Source of the DNA: Bacteroidales bacterium | GTDB lineage: Bacteria; Bacteroidota; Bacteroidia; Bacteroidales; ML635J-15 | Assembly: GCA_028697515.1 (NCBI GenBank) | Contig: JAQVEY010000095.1 | Location: forward strand, 1-8,058 | Direction of reading: 5' to 3' | DNA: 8,058 nucleotides | Part shown: piece after piece, positions 5,387-8,058 of the stretch | Layout: every line of letters starts with the position of its first letter | How positions within the stretch are numbered: position 1 is the first letter of the stretch | Translations under genes and position numbers: made by a program | The notes under the pieces: generated by a model | Seen by the model: the letters and a program-made list of their open reading frames with translations, nothing else | Told to the model about the DNA's origin: nothing | Databases searched by the model: none

Positions 5387-7855
5387 ATGGAATTAAAAAG
5401 AATTGTAATTTTTATTTTATTTGTCCTGACTGGTTTAGCTGGGTTTTCGCAAACCGCTCTGGTCAGAGGTTATGTTTATGATATCAATTCAAAACCATTT
5501 CATTTTGCAAATATTAGTGTTGTCGGTTTAAAAACAGGCACAGCAAGTGATAAAAATGGTTATTTCGAATTTGAAATTCCATCTGAACAGAACATAAGTG
5601 TCGAAATTTCATATTTGGGTTACGAAACGGAGATTTTTGAATTAAATCTAAATAAAGATGAGATTAAAGAGTTGAAGATTACATTAAAAGAGTCTGTAAA
5701 TTTTCTGCCTGAAACAAATATTGGATCTAATTCTGACAGATTAGGAAATATTAATAGAATAAACCCGGAAATTTCATTAAAAATTCCAACAATAGGTGGG
5801 TTTGAGGATATACTTAAATCATTGCCATCGGTTTCTTCTAATAACGAACTAAGCTCACAGTACAATGTAAGGGGTGGAAATTTTGACGAAAATTTAATAT
5901 TTGTTAATGATGTTGAAATTCTTAGGCCTATTCTTATTCGTTCAGGCCAGCAGGAGGGAATGAGCTTTATAAATTCGGATATGGTATCTTCTGTTATATT
6001 TTCTGCAGGAGGTTTCGAATCAAAATATGGAGATAAAATGTCATCAGTCTTGGATATCAAATATCGTAAACCAACTGAATTTGGCGGTTCGGTAACCGCA
6101 AGTTTACTAGGTTCAAATATTCATTTGGAAGGCACAAGCAAAAACCATCTATTTAGATATAATACAGGTTTTCGTTATAAGACCACAAAGTATGTTTTAA
6201 GTTCTATGGATATGAAAGGTAAGTATGATCCTAGTTATCTCGATTTTCAATCTTATTTAAGTTACGATTTTAGCGAAAAATTTGAGCTAAGTTTTCTAGG
6301 CAATATATGTAATAATAAATATAGCTTTATCCCTGATGATAGAGAAACTTCGTGGGGAACATTAAATGAAGCACTGAAAATAATGATGTACTTCGAAGGA
6401 CAAGAGAAAGATAGATTTAATAATATAACCGGAGCATTTACTGGAAATTATAAAGTTTCGAAAGACCTAGAACTTAAATTTATTGCATCTGCATATTATA
6501 CACAAGAAGAAGAAACTTTTGACATTTTAGGACAGTATTTTTTAAACGAATTAGATAAACAGCTTGGATCGGATAATATGGGTGATAGTGTATCGAATAT
6601 TGGGATTGGGTCTTATCTTGAACATGCAAGAAATTATCTTAACGGCTATGTTTTGTCTTTTAAGCACATTGGAGATTATAAGATTGAAAATCACAATATT
6701 TTATGGGGTGCACAATATAATTACGAGACTTTTGACTATAGAGTGCATGAATGGAATATGATAGACTCTGCAGGCTATTCTTTGGGAAGTTATGGATATT
6801 CCGACGAAAATCTAATTCCCGCCAACAGAGAAATTGTGCCTCTTTTTATGACTGATATTGCCAAGATAGATATCGTTAGTAACAGATTTAGTGCTTTTAT
6901 TCAGGATTCATATATAATTGAATTGAAAAAATGTGATTTATCTATGGGTGGAGGTCTAAGGTTTAATTATTGGGATTTTAATAATGAATTTTTGATTAGC
7001 CCACGTATAAATATAGGCATTAAACCAGATTGGGAAAAAGATATAGTATTTAGGTTTTCTTCAGGTCTTTATCATCAAACGCCATTTTTTAAAGAAATCA
7101 GAAAACTTGACGGAACTTTAAACTATGATATTAAGTCTCAATCTTCTTATCAGATAGTTCTTGGAAGTGATTATGTTTTTAAAGCTTGGAACCGTCCTTT
7201 TAAATTGGTTACCGAAGTTTATTATAAATATCTATATAACCTTATTCCATACGAGGTTGATAATGTCAGGATAAGATATTATGGAGAAAATATGGCAACA
7301 GGTTATAGCACAGGTATAGAAGCTAAAATAAATGGTGAATTTGTTCCCGGAACAGAATCATGGTTTAGTGTTGCTGTTATGCAAACTATGGAGGATATAG
7401 AAAACGATTTTTATGTTAACAGATATGCCGATGGTAGCTTGGATACCGTTTTTTTAGGACTTATCCCACGTCCTACAGATCAACGTGTGAATTTTGGTAT
7501 TTTCTTTCAGGATTATATTCCCAAACATGAAACTTGGCAAGCCTATATTAGCATACTGTTTGGAACAGGATTACCTGTAGAAAAAACAGACAAACCTTAT
7601 CCTAGATTTAAACCATATCGTAGAGTTGACCTTGGTATTTCGAAACAATTAAAATCTTCAGAAAAATCTCTTCCTGAAGGAAATCCATTTAGATACTTTA
7701 AGGATATATGGTTAAGCCTAGAGGTTTTTAACCTCCTCGATATTAACAATGAAATATCTTATACTTATGTTACAGATATCAGAGGGCAGGAATATGGCGT
7801 TCCTAATTATCTCACAGGTAGAAGAATTAATCTGAAAATAATAGCAAAATTCTAG
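5387..7855 (+). CDS. TonB-dependent outer-membrane receptor (complete)
   Basis: The product is 822 residues from the ATG at 5387. A TTG at 5351 would add 12 polar residues (MQHQVIENDRHF) ahead of an otherwise standard signal peptide, so the ATG is preferred. Residues 1-22 are the signal peptide (MELKRIVIFILF, ending GFSQ). About 24-105 form a carboxypeptidase-regulatory-like domain (PFHFANISVVG, SDKNGYFEF, SYLGYE). About 130-225 are the plug, with QYNVRGGNFDENLIFVNDV (159-177), RSGQQEGMSFIN and GGFESKYGDKMSSVLDI. The rest is an aromatic-rich beta barrel with FNLLDINN near 781-788 and a last strand RRINLKIIAKF (812-822) ending in Phe, as expected for insertion by the BAM machinery. The cargo is unknown; no SusD, siderophore or cobalamin gene is adjacent. 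It starts 46 bp after pgpH on the same strand with no clear promoter between, suggesting co-transcription. Its plug signatures differ from the receptor at the left edge, so the two are not a recent duplication. Confidence 0.95.
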   Translation: MELKRIVIFILFVLTGLAGFSQTALVRGYVYDINSKPFHFANISVVGLKTGTASDKNGYFEFEIPSEQNISVEISYLGYETEIFELNLNKDEIKELKITLKESVNFLPETNIGSNSDRLGNINRINPEISLKIPTIGGFEDILKSLPSVSSNNELSSQYNVRGGNFDENLIFVNDVEILRPILIRSGQQEGMSFINSDMVSSVIFSAGGFESKYGDKMSSVLDIKYRKPTEFGGSVTASLLGSNIHLEGTSKNHLFRYNTGFRYKTTKYVLSSMDMKGKYDPSYLDFQSYLSYDFSEKFELSFLGNICNNKYSFIPDDRETSWGTLNEALKIMMYFEGQEKDRFNNITGAFTGNYKVSKDLELKFIASAYYTQEEETFDILGQYFLNELDKQLGSDNMGDSVSNIGIGSYLEHARNYLNGYVLSFKHIGDYKIENHNILWGAQYNYETFDYRVHEWNMIDSAGYSLGSYGYSDENLIPANREIVPLFMTDIAKIDIVSNRFSAFIQDSYIIELKKCDLSMGGGLRFNYWDFNNEFLISPRINIGIKPDWEKDIVFRFSSGLYHQTPFFKEIRKLDGTLNYDIKSQSSYQIVLGSDYVFKAWNRPFKLVTEVYYKYLYNLIPYEVDNVRIRYYGENMATGYSTGIEAKINGEFVPGTESWFSVAVMQTMEDIENDFYVNRYADGSLDTVFLGLIPRPTDQRVNFGIFFQDYIPKHETWQAYISILFGTGLPVEKTDKPYPRFKPYRRVDLGISKQLKSSEKSLPEGNPFRYFKDIWLSLEVFNLLDINNEISYTYVTDIRGQEYGVPNYLTGRRINLKIIAKF

Positions 7856-7866
7856 ATTAAAAATCT
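7854..7866 (+). terminator. Very weak hairpin after the second receptor gene
   Basis: AGATT (7854-7858) and AATCT (7862-7866) can pair around AAA immediately at the stop codon of the receptor. A 5-bp AT-rich stem without a following T-run is below what I would trust as an intrinsic terminator; it is recorded because no better candidate lies before the next reading frame. Confidence 0.15.
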
Positions 7867-7899
7867 TCTATATTGGGGAACTTTAAATCTATCGGTTAT

Positions 7900-8058
7900 A
7901 TGTCGAATCAGGGTCATAATCCTCCGTCACAACCAATACCCCTTACAATAAAACAAAGGTATGGAGCTGGTAACGAATTTTGGGGCAGTGCTGATCATCC
8001 TAAGAAAATCGAAACAGAGACACATTCATACAGATATTATCATCAGTCTAATTCTGAA
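7900..8058 (+). CDS. Hypothetical protein, N-terminal 53 residues (cut by right window edge)
   Basis: From the ATG at 7900 the frame stays open to the window edge. An in-frame TAA at 7858 bounds it upstream; a TTG at 7873 is an alternative start. The visible residues begin MSNQGHNPPSQPIPL and continue with YGAGNEFWGSADHPKK and THSYRYYHQSN. The segment is polar, rich in Pro, Gln, His and Tyr, with no signal peptide or membrane segment, so if real it is cytoplasmic or exported by a route that does not need one. I do not recognise a family. Hand-counted GC is about 39% (62 of 159), somewhat higher than samples of the neighbouring genes. The minus strand is broken by stops here and offers no better gene. 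The open length is short enough to be non-coding, so confidence is limited. Confidence 0.38.
   Translation, partial: MSNQGHNPPSQPIPLTIKQRYGAGNEFWGSADHPKKIETETHSYRYYHQSNSE

Noticed and set aside
5620..6060. Minus-strand reading frame of 146 codons
   Set aside because: It is antisense to the plug region of the second receptor, which carries unmistakable family motifs on the plus strand.
6564..6761. Plus-strand reading frame of 65 codons
   Set aside because: It is an out-of-frame shadow inside the barrel region of the second receptor, with no start signal or recognisable product.
1..8058. CRISPR array, transposon ends, integrase or tRNA attachment site
   Set aside because: No regularly spaced repeats, transposase or integrase motifs, or tRNA-like cloverleaf were seen on either strand.

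Overview
The window looks like a chromosomal segment of a low-GC member of the Bacteroidota. Three things point there: two TonB-dependent receptors that each begin with a carboxypeptidase-regulatory-like domain, the lack of clear Shine-Dalgarno sequences, and promoter candidates of the TTTG / TAnnTTTG type. I see no rRNA, tRNA, CRISPR array, insertion sequence or phage gene, and no strong sign of recent gene transfer.

Layout from left to right: (1) the first 544 codons of a TonB-dependent outer-membrane receptor on the minus strand, running off the left edge (1632 to 1). (2) A 132-bp divergent intergenic region with a promoter candidate and an imperfect dyad. (3) A small cysteine-rich predicted lipoprotein on the plus strand (1765-2262). 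(4) A convergent minus-strand gene for a two-SH3, NlpC/P60 peptidase without a signal peptide (2285-3067). (5) A 158-bp AT-rich divergent intergenic region. (6) A plus-strand membrane protein of the 7TMR-HDED / HD-hydrolase type, the PgpH family of cyclic di-AMP phosphodiesterases (3226-5340). (7) Only 46 bp later, a second, complete TonB-dependent receptor of a different subfamily (5387-7855). (8) An open reading frame of unknown function cut by the right edge (from 7900).

The common theme is the cell envelope: outer-membrane uptake (two receptors), a lipoprotein, turnover of peptidoglycan peptides (NlpC/P60), and a second-messenger hydrolase with an extracytoplasmic sensor domain. Cyclic di-AMP is tied to turgor and wall homeostasis in other bacteria, so the pgpH-peptidase neighbourhood is sensible, but a functional link between these genes is inference. 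Only pgpH and the second receptor are placed to be co-transcribed. Most of the window is ordinary Bacteroidota core or near-core content. The least explained items are the cysteine-rich lipoprotein, the dyad over its promoter and the truncated ORF at the right end. I did not find convincing evidence of an undescribed multi-gene system.
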